Part shown: positions 55,801 to 64,000 of the stretch, in pieces
How the letters are laid out: each line of letters starts with the position of its first letter
How positions within the stretch are numbered: the first letter of the stretch is position 1
Assembly (NCBI GenBank): GCA_947044405.1
Contig: CAMRHE010000167.1
Coordinates: 2,277,001 to 2,341,000 of the forward strand
DNA: 64,000 bases
Direction: 5' to 3'
Origin: Leptodactylus fallax
Lineage: Eukaryota; Chordata; Amphibia; Anura; Leptodactylidae
Position numbers and translations under genes: made by a program
The notes under the pieces: generated by a model
What the model was told of the DNA's origin: nothing
Database searches by the model: none
The model's input: the letters and a program-made list of their open reading frames with translations, nothing else

Positions 55801-56543
55801 TAAATGTAGCATGCTGAAAAGTGCAGCATCATTTTTATGTAATATTCACATTCTCTTATGCAAAACATGTCTAAAAGGAATTGCACGTACAGCCTTAACG
55901 TGTATGACAAGGTTAAATGCTAAGAATTCAGACCATGGCTATTAGAAAAGTTTCCTAGATCTGCTGTTGTACATACCGTGCATGATTAGCATGATTCCTG
56001 AAATGAAGTGTCCTTGTGGGGATATTAAGGCAGGTCCTGGCAGACAGCATTCTCTATCAGTTACTTTCACCTTGACTCCTATAAAAAGAAATAAACCAGC
56101 CCTTCCTTTATCTGATCAAGATAAACTTACTGCTCAGTAGCACATAGGTCCCCAGTAAGCAGGCTCTACTAAAATAGTAATTTGGTCTGTTAATCTTATC
56201 TGTCAGATTAAATGTATTATTGGTGATCGATCTTTATTTAATAGGTTTTCGCGCTGTGGTAACATTCCATTCAGTCTGTTAATATTATCAATGGTAAGCA
56301 ATTATTTTATAAGCTCTTGATCTGAGATAAATTATCTGAAAGGCTCAGTTCAGGTTTTTAGAAAGAGTACTGCTGATCACTGGTGTCATAGCATGGAGAT
56401 AGCCCACTTCCTCCAGCAGCAATGCTGCGCTCCATGCAGTGCACCCATATGATGTGTGGGTCCTCAAGTGCTGTGACCTCTATTTCCAGCAGATCCTGTG
56501 TCAGTCGGAGGAGGGCCTAGATAGGAGGTCCTTACTTATGGGT
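55801..56543. other. Intergenic DNA, no gene recognised
   Basis: No conserved exon, repeat end or RNA gene seen. Confidence 0.4.
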
Positions 56544-56779
56544 AAGGCTTTGTTCACATCTGTGTTGTAGTCTCCATGAGAGACTTTGTAGCAGATTCTG
56601 CCGAAAATCAGCGGAGAGAAGTCCTGCACTGAGGGCTTTTCTCTCCGTTGGTTTCAGTATAAAACCGGTGGAAACAGGTCCGCAGGTGACTGCTGTTTTA
56701 GCAGGCAGACTCTCAGTCGTTTGGGTCCCACGACGGATACGAACAACGGAGAGCAAGTCGCAAGTGTGAACCTAGCCTG
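56544..56779. mobile_element. MITE with GGCTTTGTTCACATC / GTGTGAACCTAGCC ends
   Basis: AAGGCTTTGTTCACATCTGT on the left and CGCAAGTGTGAACCTAGCCT on the right are inverted ends. The interior has paired CTCTCCG/CGGAGAG segments. It resembles the GTTCACATC-type MITE at 8001. Confidence 0.6.
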
Positions 56780-56854
56780 AAAGATGTCCAAAAAAGGCTT
56801 GTAGGGTAAGTTAACATAACAGCTCTTGGAGAGGTTTTAGGTGCATTCAGCACA

Positions 56855-57130
56855 GTGGCTCAATGTTTCGAACTGTTGTCTTGCAGCACTGGGGTTCTGG
56901 GTTTGAATCTGACCAAGGGCAATATCTGAATGGAGTTTGTATGTTCTCCCTTTTTGTGGGTTTCCTCTCACTTGCCAAAAATATACTGATAGGTAAATTG
57001 GCTCCTTCTATAAACATCCTTGTGGGTGTTAGGGATGAGCGCCTGTATGGCACCACTAACTCCCCTACTCCACAAAGCTCTGCGTACTTTGAGTCTCTGC
57101 GATAAAAGCACATTACAAATGTTTGTCATT
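56855..57130 (+). repeat. tRNA-derived SINE-like or L2-tail repeat
   Basis: CACAGTGGCTCAATGTTTCG, CTTGCAGCACTGGGGTTCTG and GGGTTTGAATCTGACCAAGG resemble tRNA A- and B-box regions. They are followed by the widespread GGAGTTTGTATGTTCTCCC and GTGGGTTTCCTCTCAC tail. The frames through it are artefacts. Confidence 0.6.
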
Positions 57131-58251
57131 GTTATTCCTCCTGAAAATCATCTCCAAAAAATTGGTCCTAATCTGCCATGGGCCAATGGGAGCCAGTGAC
57201 AGATGCTTCTTTATTCAGTACATTGAAAAAACGAAGGGTCCTGCCTGATCGCAGTAGAATCACCTCCAAAACTGCGGCACGCGGCCTCATACTGAAAAGT
57301 CCCATTGTATAAGGACAGTCATGAGTGCAAACCTGTGCCAGAAACACAAAGTTCCGTCTCAGCTTTCTGACATAGATTCTACAGAAGATTGACTTAAAAT
57401 CCACCTCAAAATTCACTGTTTGAACATAGCCTTACCTAACATAAAATCTATTAATATATAATAAAACTAAATAGGAGGCACCAATAAGGCTGACATCTCT
57501 CTAGTACCGAGCAAGGGGAGAATACTCCTGTAAATATAGAGTCATATGGAACATTCTATTATTCACCTATGCACAATCTGCTTGCCTCCAGACATTAGAC
57601 CTTGTTCACACAAGACAGATTGTAGTGACATTCCAAATCTGCAATACTGCTGCATGACATATCAGGTTTCCCATTGACACCTGTATTATTCTATATATAT
57701 ATATGCAGAAGTTACATGCACCTCAAACTGAGATTCTGAAACATGCCTTAGTGAATACAACAACGTGGGAGTGGGAATGACAGAAAAATGCCACAAGAAA
57801 AGTTGATCTTAGGAGATGAAAAACTTGGTCTAAAGTGCTAAAACTGAACTGCTAACCATAGTAAATATGATGTGTGTGGTGCAGGGGCCACCATAGTAAT
57901 GAATGGGTAGGCGACAGGCGCCACGTCGTGGCACTGACCATCTGTGGGAATGAGAAAGTACGAGGAGGCTCAGTAATGGAGGCTGAAGTACAGTCCATGT
58001 GTCTTAAGTACAGTAGTACAGTATATATACACCATACAGTAAGAAGGTACTGTATAGTTCTCCATACAGACCTGCTCGTGCCCAGGCTGCAGCTTGAACC
58101 TGCCCTTGACTCGCAGTGGAGATTATCAGTTTTGGAGGTGGAGGAGGAGGGAGCAGCTCTCTCCCTCGGAAGTGATCGCTCCCCGGCTCCTCCTTTCTGT
58201 ATAATAAGCTCAGGAAGCAGCTGTAGTCTGGATGTCAGAGGAAGAACAGAG
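57131..58251. other. Upstream region of the SDR relative
   Basis: No repeat ends or upstream exon recognised. A TATATATACACC stretch at about 58020-58031 is a possible TATA element about 220 bp before the start codon. The reading frame of exon 1 is open upstream to an ATG at 57874, but the composition of that extension is not conserved-looking and I treat it as 5' UTR. Confidence 0.4.
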
Positions 58252-58467
58252 ATGGCACTGCCAACTTCCAGCATGAGGACTGCCCTGCTGGTGCTTCTCA
58301 CTCTGGGGCTGACGCTGGCTCTGGGTCTGCTGCTCCCAGAGGCTCTCAAGCTGCTGTTCACATTTTTGGGGCTTCCCTGTGATAATGCTTCACATGCCAT
58401 TGTCTTGGTGTACTTTGTCTTCATGCTGTTTTTGGCCATGCCATCTTTGCCCAGAGGCACTTTACCA
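58252..58467 (+). CDS. BDH1-like SDR9C relative, exon 1 (membrane anchor)
   Basis: This 216-bp exon, phase 0 at its 3' end, starts at ATG 58252 and is followed by a GTGAGT donor. It encodes 72 residues: MALPTSSMRTALLVLLTLGL, a long hydrophobic segment, LPEALKLLFTFLGLPCDN, a second hydrophobic stretch (AIVLVYFVFMLFLAMP) and SLPRGTLP. Two or three membrane segments before the Rossmann fold are typical of HSD17B2/HSD11B2-type SDR9C enzymes in the endoplasmic reticulum, not of mitochondrial BDH1. An upstream in-frame ATG at 57874 exists; I prefer 58252 because it begins directly before the hydrophobic leader. Confidence 0.75.
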
Positions 58468-59962
58468 GTGAGTAATGCCATCATTCACATTTTCCTCTCA
58501 TATACTAGTACCTTCTTACTTTGTATATTGTGACAGCCCATTAAGTAGTGGGGAAGTGGCATCTATAGCTGTACATTTATATATTCACCTATATTTCTAT
58601 AATGTATAGAAGCCAGGGTGCTGTGCCCATTCATTACATTTGGAGCGAGCTCTTTAGAAAGAGTGCTCAGCTTTGCATAGATTGTTGCTGACATGAATCA
58701 CAGGATTAAAACTGTTGTTGCCTTCGTAAATCATTGTGACGCAGTCATGAAAATGGCCTAAAAAAATACCGAATTCTGAGCATGCTGAAAAAAAAATTGT
58801 TGGGAGGTAGCGCTAGCTTTGTTAGTGTCCTTCATACCAATTTGTTGTGACCTAATGTTTGCCAAATTCAGTTTTCACATCAGGGATCACATATTGTACT
58901 ATATTCAGTTGGCCATAGACATGTAACTGGCGGTGAACACATGCAATTCTGTGTCACAGCGATAAGTCTTATGTATGACCATCCAGTCCTCATCCATGAT
59001 AGATGATACTTTTCTCACATATGATTTTCTGCATTTTATAAGTTGCCAGCTAGGAAAAAAACGCATTGTGACAATTATTGTTATATATACACTGGACTTT
59101 CCACTGCTTGTGACACTACAGAGCCAAAAATAGATGAATTATTAACTTAGCCAAAACACATTAGTGTAAAATAAACCTGTACCTTAGAGCCTAGTCAGCA
59201 GTAGCATTGTATAACACAATAGCCAGGGGCAGGTGTGACAAACATGCCTTTTACAAGTCTTTTGCATGAGAAAATATCCAAGCCTCACACAAGACCACTC
59301 AGCTCATTTGCTGTCTTATGTTTTTAGCACTTTGTTCTCTACTTGTACATGTAAAAATATTTTGGACAGCGACCTTCTAAAAAGTTGTCCCTGCATATCT
59401 ATGAATTGCACAGATAGCCCATAGAATTCAATGTACACAATGTAATGCCTCATTTTCCCTGTGTTAGCATTGAAGACAGATTGAATATTTGCTCCTAGGT
59501 TGCACATATACAAGATAACAAAAGTAACAACTTAGCAAACATCTTTATTAGAATCAGTTAAATAAAAAACAGAAAATGACAGCAAACATAGGGTTCGAAG
59601 TCAATAGTCTATTATTGTATATAACTTTCCGCATGTACTATTTCCTCCTTAGTGGTATACATCAGACATAGAGCAATAGCTACAATAAAGAAAGTGCCCA
59701 TTAAACCAAAAATGTAATTCACTATTTACAAATAAATACAGACCAACAATACCAGGATCGACACGTTTGCTGACGTCTTACAGGTGGAAGTCACTATATT
59801 AATACTGCAAGGATAATTTCTGTTTTCATTATATGCAGTACATTATATGTAATTCTATAAGGTATATGACTATAGTTCTTGCTTTAAACATTGTGCTCAC
59901 TGCTGATTTTATAGCATTGTGTATAGCTGACAATGACAGTACTTTCTCTTTCTGTCTTCCAG
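58468..59962 (+). other. Intron 1 of the SDR relative
   Basis: Bounded by donor GTGAGT (58468) and acceptor TCTGTCTTCCAG (ending 59962). No further exon or repeat boundary recognised. Confidence 0.75.
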
Positions 59963-60073
59963 ACTCAAGGGAAGGTGGTACTGATCACAGGCTGTGACTC
60001 AGGTTTTGGTTTGGCCTTGGCAAAACACTTGCATAAATTAGGATTTACAGTATTTGCAGGTTGCTTATTAAAG
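59963..60073 (+). CDS. BDH1-like SDR9C relative, exon 2 (NAD-binding motif)
   Basis: This 111-bp, phase 0-0 exon lies between acceptor CTTCCAG and donor GTGAGT. It encodes [20 protein letters not shown] then [25 protein letters not shown] is the dinucleotide-binding turn. The core is nearer to BDH1 ([16 protein letters not shown], including the same exon end) than to HSD11B2 or HSD17B2. The remaining exons, with the catalytic YxxxK, must lie beyond 64000; I saw none in the window. Substrate cannot be told from this part: a steroid, retinoid or hydroxybutyrate-type substrate are all possible for SDR9C. Confidence 0.9.
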
Positions 60074-60399
60074 GTGAGTACGGTAACTTACATCCTACCC
60101 TATGTTGAATTTCTACAAAATGATTTATTATGACACACCTGTCAAGCTCTTCTGCATTCAGCACTTGTGGTTTTGTTTGGGCACCAATTGGTTCATTGTA
60201 GCAAGGAAACCACAGTTCTATCTGTGGGCGGTGTTGTCAGAGCTTGAGACTAAAATAAATACTTTGGCTCTCAAACTGCATAGTAGATTGATATATAAAC
60301 TCCTCAACATAGGTAATTGCAGCACCAAGAAGAACAGGCTATAAGGTTATGCAAATCAAGGAAGTAACATGTGTCGGTCATATCTGTAAACTATGAAAT
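60074..60399 (+). other. Intron 2 of the SDR relative, left part
   Basis: Starts at the GTGAGT donor. The intron extends past the window end and holds the transposon remnants that follow. Confidence 0.7.
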
Positions 60400-61230
60400 T
60401 TTCAAGCACCTAGCTCCAATCTGTGGCACATGGGAGGGGCATTAAAACAAGGACGACTGATCGGAAGACTGATGAGTAGCGATATATTCTGTATTGAAAG
60501 TCAAACTGGACATCCCAAATCTAGGTCAGCAAAGTGCTGATACAAAACCATGAGAAGACATTTGCAAAACATTGGGTTATGAGCCAGCTGTCCAGTTGCA
60601 GGTGTTCCATTGACCTCACGCCACTGTTCTCAAAGGCTATCATGATACACAGCAAGATGGCAGTGAAGCCTGGAATAGAGGGCTGTCCTCTTCAAAAATG
60701 AATTCTACTTTTGTTTTGGACGTAATGGGCAACAGCATGAAGAGGCCTTCACAAGAAAATGTCATGCCAATCCTACTCCGGGGATTATGTTGTGGGGTAG
60801 AATAAGGTATGGTAGCCAGAGTCTAGTCTTCATTTCAGGTACACTAGCAGCTCAGCATTACATTGATTTGGTTGTAAAACTAGTAATACCGCCATTTCTC
60901 AAGTGTCCCAGGAGCCATTTTTCAACAGGACAATGCCAGGCTGCATGTTGTTCGTGTTACTGTGAGAGGGCTGTGTGGTCTAAATGTGCTATCATGGCGT
61001 CTTCGGATTTGTCTCCCATTGAACACATCTGGGATATCATTGGTTGACAATTGCAAGGGAACCTAGTCATGCTGAGACTTGTACATTCTTCTTTTGCCCC
61101 CTCCCTGTAATGTCTGATATCCCATAGTAACAGCTTGGTTATGCAGAAGTGCGTATTATGAGGTTGTACAGCTGCTGAGGTGTGTATTTTGAGATTTTGC
61201 AGCAGCTTAAGAGACCAACTCATGACTTTT
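60400..61230 (+). pseudogene. Tc1/mariner-type (IS630 superfamily) transposase remnant
   Basis: A frame at 60787-61047 reads MLWGRIRYGSQSLVFISGTL, then AAQHYIDLVVKLVIPPFL, FSTGQCQAACCSC and SDLSPIEHIWDIIG. This is the catalytic C-terminal half of a Tc1-like transposase of the subfamily with VFIRGTLTAQRY and SPDLSPIEHVWD. The expected FQQDNARPH aspartate block is degraded. Upstream homology to about 60450 is too decayed to place the DNA-binding domain, and terminal inverted repeats were not identified. Confidence 0.7.
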
Positions 61231-61371
61231 TTGCACTGGGCCCACCACTGTTTTCAATAGTCCTGCTACTTCTGCTCCCTGGTAGTATAATGTTGTACCA
61301 TGTTATCCATAGAAAGTAGTGGAAGAGTGAAGAAATCAGGCTTTTAGAGGCTAACTGAGTATATTTGATAG

Positions 61372-61405
61372 TAAGCTTTCGAGAGTACTAGTTCTCTTCT
61401 TCAGA
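61372..61405 (-). ncRNA. Hammerhead-like core, left arm copy
   Basis: The reverse complement of this segment repeats the same CTGAAGAAGAGA...CTCTCGAAAGC arrangement with a changed loop (ACTAGT), so the stem is kept while the loop differs. Confidence 0.35.
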
Positions 61406-61689
61406 CATGGTGTAATACAAGAAACTGAAAATTCAAAGACTTTTTATACACACACAAGACATGGATCTTCAAAGGATCTTGGAATAACAAAATGCAATAT
61501 AAGTAGAGAAGTTATTTACAACAGGTCAGGAAATAAACAGTCTGGAAAACTTATGGGGCATGACGGAGGGATCTGTTATCTGTTTGCAATCAGGTGGTGA
61601 TTTGTGACCCTCACAGTTCATACATAGTGTGACATGAAACTGGCATGAATATTAAGTCCAAATTGCAGAGTTTGAAATTTTTGCATTAA

Positions 61690-62330
61690 CTTATATTCCC
61701 ATTCCTTTCTCTCTCTGCGTCTTAAAATGTTCCATTAAAACCACAACCCGCAAATCTTCAACAGTGTGGTCTTCTCTGGAGAAATGTGCGGCCACTGGGA
61801 GATCTGTTCTGCTGTTATTAATGTTGAATCTGTGTGAGTTCATGCGCTGACTAAGTCTCTACCCTGTTTCCCCCACATAGAGGTCTGTGGTGGGACATTG
61901 CACACACAATATGAGATACACCACATTGGAAGACCTGCAGGAAAATGTCCCTCTAATTCTGTGCACCTGTTGTGACTGTGGGACAGTTACACTGTCAGCG
62001 GTGTGGATGTGCCTGCAGGTCTTGCACCTGTTTTGCAGGCAAGGTGAGGTGCCATTTTCAGTTGGGGCCTTCAGGGCACTCCGGACAATAATACGCCTCA
62101 GGTTTGGTGGTTGTCGAAAGGAGAGGGGGGACTGGAAATATGTCTTTGAGTCTGTTGTCCCTATGTAGCGCAGGTTGGAGCTCCTTGGCAATTCTTCGTA
62201 GGATCTCCAGCTGTGGGTTGTAGGTGACAACTAGGGGCTTCTTTCTGGGTCTCTTTATGTGTGAGCAGACTGTCTCTGTTAATGGCTGCTGCTTTGTTTA
62301 ATTGGTTGTCTGTCACTTTTGGTTTGTATC
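61690..62330 (-). pseudogene. Penelope-like C-terminus with GIY-YIG endonuclease, left arm
   Basis: On the minus strand it starts with the end of the RT/linker region (LRTKFLRLGYKPKVTDNQLN). After a frame change it has ILCVQCPTTDLYVGETG at 61859-61910. The VYLI and LYVGETG blocks are the GIY-YIG nuclease motif in its Penelope form. A Cys-rich stretch CLQNRCKTCRHIH upstream is the usual zinc-binding CCHH motif of this clade. The reading breaks into at least two frames. Confidence 0.82.
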
Positions 62331-62399
62331 CCAATCGGAGAAATTTTGTTCTCAGATCATGGAGGTGCTTGTCCAGGTCTGCTTTGTCGGAGCAAAAAC

Positions 62400-63050
62400 C
62401 AAAAGTGACGGACAACCAATTAAACAAAGCGGCAGCCGTTAACAGATACAGTCTGCTCACATATAAAGAGACCCAGAAAGAAGCCCGAGTGCCCCTAGTT
62501 GTCACCTATAACCCACAGCTGGAGATCCTACGAAGGATTGCCAAGGAGCTCCAACCTGTGCTACATAGGGACAACAGACTCAAGGACATATTTCCATTCC
62601 CCCCTCTCCTTTCGACAACCACCAAACCTGAAGTGTATTATTGTCCGGTGTTCCCTGAAGGCCCCAACTGAAAATGGCACATCACCTTGCCTGCAAAACA
62701 GGTGCAAGACCTGCAGGCACATCCACACCGCCGACAGTGTAACTGTCCCACAGTCACAACAGGTGCACAGAATTAGGGGGCCATTTTCCTGCAAGTCTTC
62801 CAATGTGGTGTATCTCATAATGTGTTTGTAATGTCCCACCACAGGCCTCTATGTGGGGGAAACAGGGCAGAGACTTAATCAGCGCATAAACTCACACAGA
62901 TCCAACATTAATAACAGCAGAACAGATCTCCCAGTGGCCGCACATTTCTCCAGAGAAGAACACACTAATGAAGATTTGCGGGTTGTGATTTAATGGAACA
63001 TTTTAAGACGCAGAGAGAAAGAAAGGAATGGGAATATAAGTTAATGCAAA
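62400..63050 (+). pseudogene. Penelope-like C-terminus with GIY-YIG endonuclease, right arm
   Basis: The mirror copy on the plus strand: QKPKVTDNQLNKAAAVNRYS, then VTYNPQLEILRRIAKELQPV, then, after a frame change near 62500-62660, CLQNRCKTCRHIHTADS and SCKSSNVVYLIMC. A stop (TAA near 62829) falls inside the nuclease, and homology continues from LYVGETGQR at about 62850 in another frame. It is inactive. Sequence identity to the left arm is high, roughly 93-95% by eye. Confidence 0.82.
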
Positions 63051-63317
63051 AGTTTCAAACTCTGCAATTTGGACTTAATATTCATGCCAGTTTCATGTCA
63101 CACTATGTATGAACTGTGAGGGTCACAAATCACCACCTGATTGCAAACAGATAACAGATCCCTCCGTCATGCCCCATAAGTTTTCCAGACTGTTTATTTC
63201 CTGACCTGTTGTAAATAACTTCTCTACTTATATTGCATTTTGTTATTCCAAGATCCTTTGAAGATCCATGTCTTGTGTGTGTATAAAAAGTCTGTGAATT
63301 TTCAGTTTCTTGTATGT

Positions 63318-63347
63318 CTGAAGAAGAGAGCTAGCACTCTCGAAAGC
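63318..63347 (+). ncRNA. Hammerhead-ribozyme-like core near the Penelope 3' end
   Basis: CTGAAGAAGAGAGCTAGCAC followed by TCTCGAAAGC contains CUGANGA, a GAGAG/CUCUC hairpin and GAAA in the order of a hammerhead core, with one extra A before the hairpin. Penelope-like elements are known to carry hammerheads. Activity is not implied. Confidence 0.35.
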
Positions 63348-63410
63348 TTACTATCAAATATACTCAGCCTCTAAAAGCCTGATTTCTTCACTCTTCCACT
63401 TCTGCTCCCT

Positions 63411-64000
63411 AACATACTTGCAGATCAGGCACCATGTTAAAGGTTCCCTTTCAATATTGAATACTTGCAGATCTGTTGGTACATACATCTTGAGGAAAAT
63501 AAGTCATTTGTCAAGTAGATACAGTTTCTGTTACCTCTTGCTACAGTGTATATGAATTTTCATGTTACGTATAGAGCAGAGTTCACTGAAAGATGTATAG
63601 TACAGAATGTAGATTCTGTCATGCAGCTAGTTACTTAGACTTGGAGTTCTTTATTACAGTCTGAGCAGTGAAAGATAAAATGAGGCTTTGTAAAAGTAGC
63701 GGTCCGATAACCAAAAGAAGCTTTGTGGAGGCCTTGGTATTTACAGATTATTACAGGGTTTTCTTGGAATAAATCCTGCATTTTTGTGTTTATCTTTTGC
63801 TAACCATAGGGCAAGCCTTAAAAAAAAAAAAAAATAAATAAAAAAAGGATACTATAGTGGTATAGGGAATGTCATGACACGTGTTTCATATAATGGGGAG
63901 ATTCCTGAAAACTTGTATATGTATAAATAATTCATAATTTCTGCAGGAACAATTTTGCGTGTGTTCTTCTGCATGCTGTGGAAAAAAAAGAACCAAAATT
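63411..64000 (+). other. Intron 2 of the SDR relative, right part
   Basis: No exon with SDR homology was seen before the window end. An A-rich run lies at about 63820-63846. Confidence 0.5.

Larger units (their letters stand above)
61281..63397. mobile_element. Inverted head-to-head Penelope-like element pair, 13-bp TSD
   Basis: ACTTCTGCTCCCT occurs at 61268-61280 and again at 63398-63410, bounding a large palindrome. The arms run from about 61320 to 62332 and from about 62396 to 63397, with a ~65-bp asymmetric centre. Left-arm sequence (GAAATCAGGCTTTTAGAGGC, GTAAGCTTTCGAGAG, GGATCTTGGAATAACAAAA) recurs in reverse complement in the right arm. Each arm is a 5'-truncated Penelope-like copy reading outward, so the 5' sides meet in the middle and both 3' ends point out. 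It lies within intron 2 of the SDR relative. Confidence 0.85.

Noticed and set aside
57852..58533. Overlapping frames of 210 codons (minus) and 219 codons (plus)
   Set aside because: The plus frame is exon 1 of the SDR relative plus 5' UTR and intron read-through. The minus frame is its shadow.
61859..62842. GIY-YIG frames as a host nuclease gene
   Set aside because: Both copies are parts of Penelope-like elements in an inverted dimer with in-frame stops.
1..64000. CRISPR arrays, operons, tRNA or rRNA genes
   Set aside because: None seen; spliced vertebrate genes and eukaryotic retroelements show this is not prokaryotic DNA. The tRNA-like boxes at 56855 belong to a SINE-type repeat.

Overview
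This is intron-rich, repeat-dominated vertebrate nuclear DNA, most likely from an amphibian, probably a frog. The only host genes I can support are two members of the SDR9C short-chain dehydrogenase group. The rest is a layered deposit of Ty3/Gypsy, DIRS, Penelope, L1, L2/CR1-type, Tc1/mariner and hAT/Kolobok-like elements. That mixture, plus TTAA-flanked MITEs of the T2/Kolobok type known from Xenopus, fits an anuran better than a mammal, bird or teleost. The species call is inference.

Host genes. A bdh1 gene (3-hydroxybutyrate dehydrogenase type 1) lies on the minus strand. Five confident coding exons run from 39343 down to 34765, and a probable first coding exon is at 46008-45935. The exons join in phase to a 337-codon frame with all SDR motifs. 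A divergently oriented relative starts on the plus strand (exon 1 at 58252-58467, exon 2 at 59963-60073) and leaves the window. The first exons lie about 12 kb apart, so the pair looks like an old head-to-head duplication.

Mobile layers, left to right. 1-1204: antisense LINE with an open reverse-transcriptase frame. 2487-8750: intergenic DNA with MITEs, an antisense solo LTR (5313-5896) and a diverged minisatellite. 8735-9215: 3' end of a LINE. 9398-16418: a Ty3/Gypsy element whose 5' LTR begins in a corrupted homopolymer tract and whose 3' side abuts another Gypsy integrase. 17453-21250: an LTR, then two solo LTRs and a Tc1 element strung along one AT microsatellite. 21687-27830: a Tc1 element split by a DIRS element. 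28200-32550: an L1 broken by a solo LTR and by a hAT MITE composite. 33271-34467: MITEs, one nested in another. 39598-45934: a Gmr1-like Ty3/Gypsy element with integrase ahead of reverse transcriptase, sitting at the 3' edge of bdh1 exon 1. 47456-49985: an L2/CR1-type LINE. 51695-52351: another solo LTR. 60400-61230: a decayed Tc1-like transposase. 61281-63397: an inverted, head-to-head pair of Penelope-like fragments inside one 13-bp target duplication.

Main points. Several insertions are resolved to the base by target-site duplications read from the sequence. The most consequential is the Gmr1-like element, whose 5-bp duplication equals the last five bases of bdh1 exon 1 and which separates that exon from its splice donor. 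No CRISPR array, prokaryotic operon or rRNA/tRNA gene was seen.
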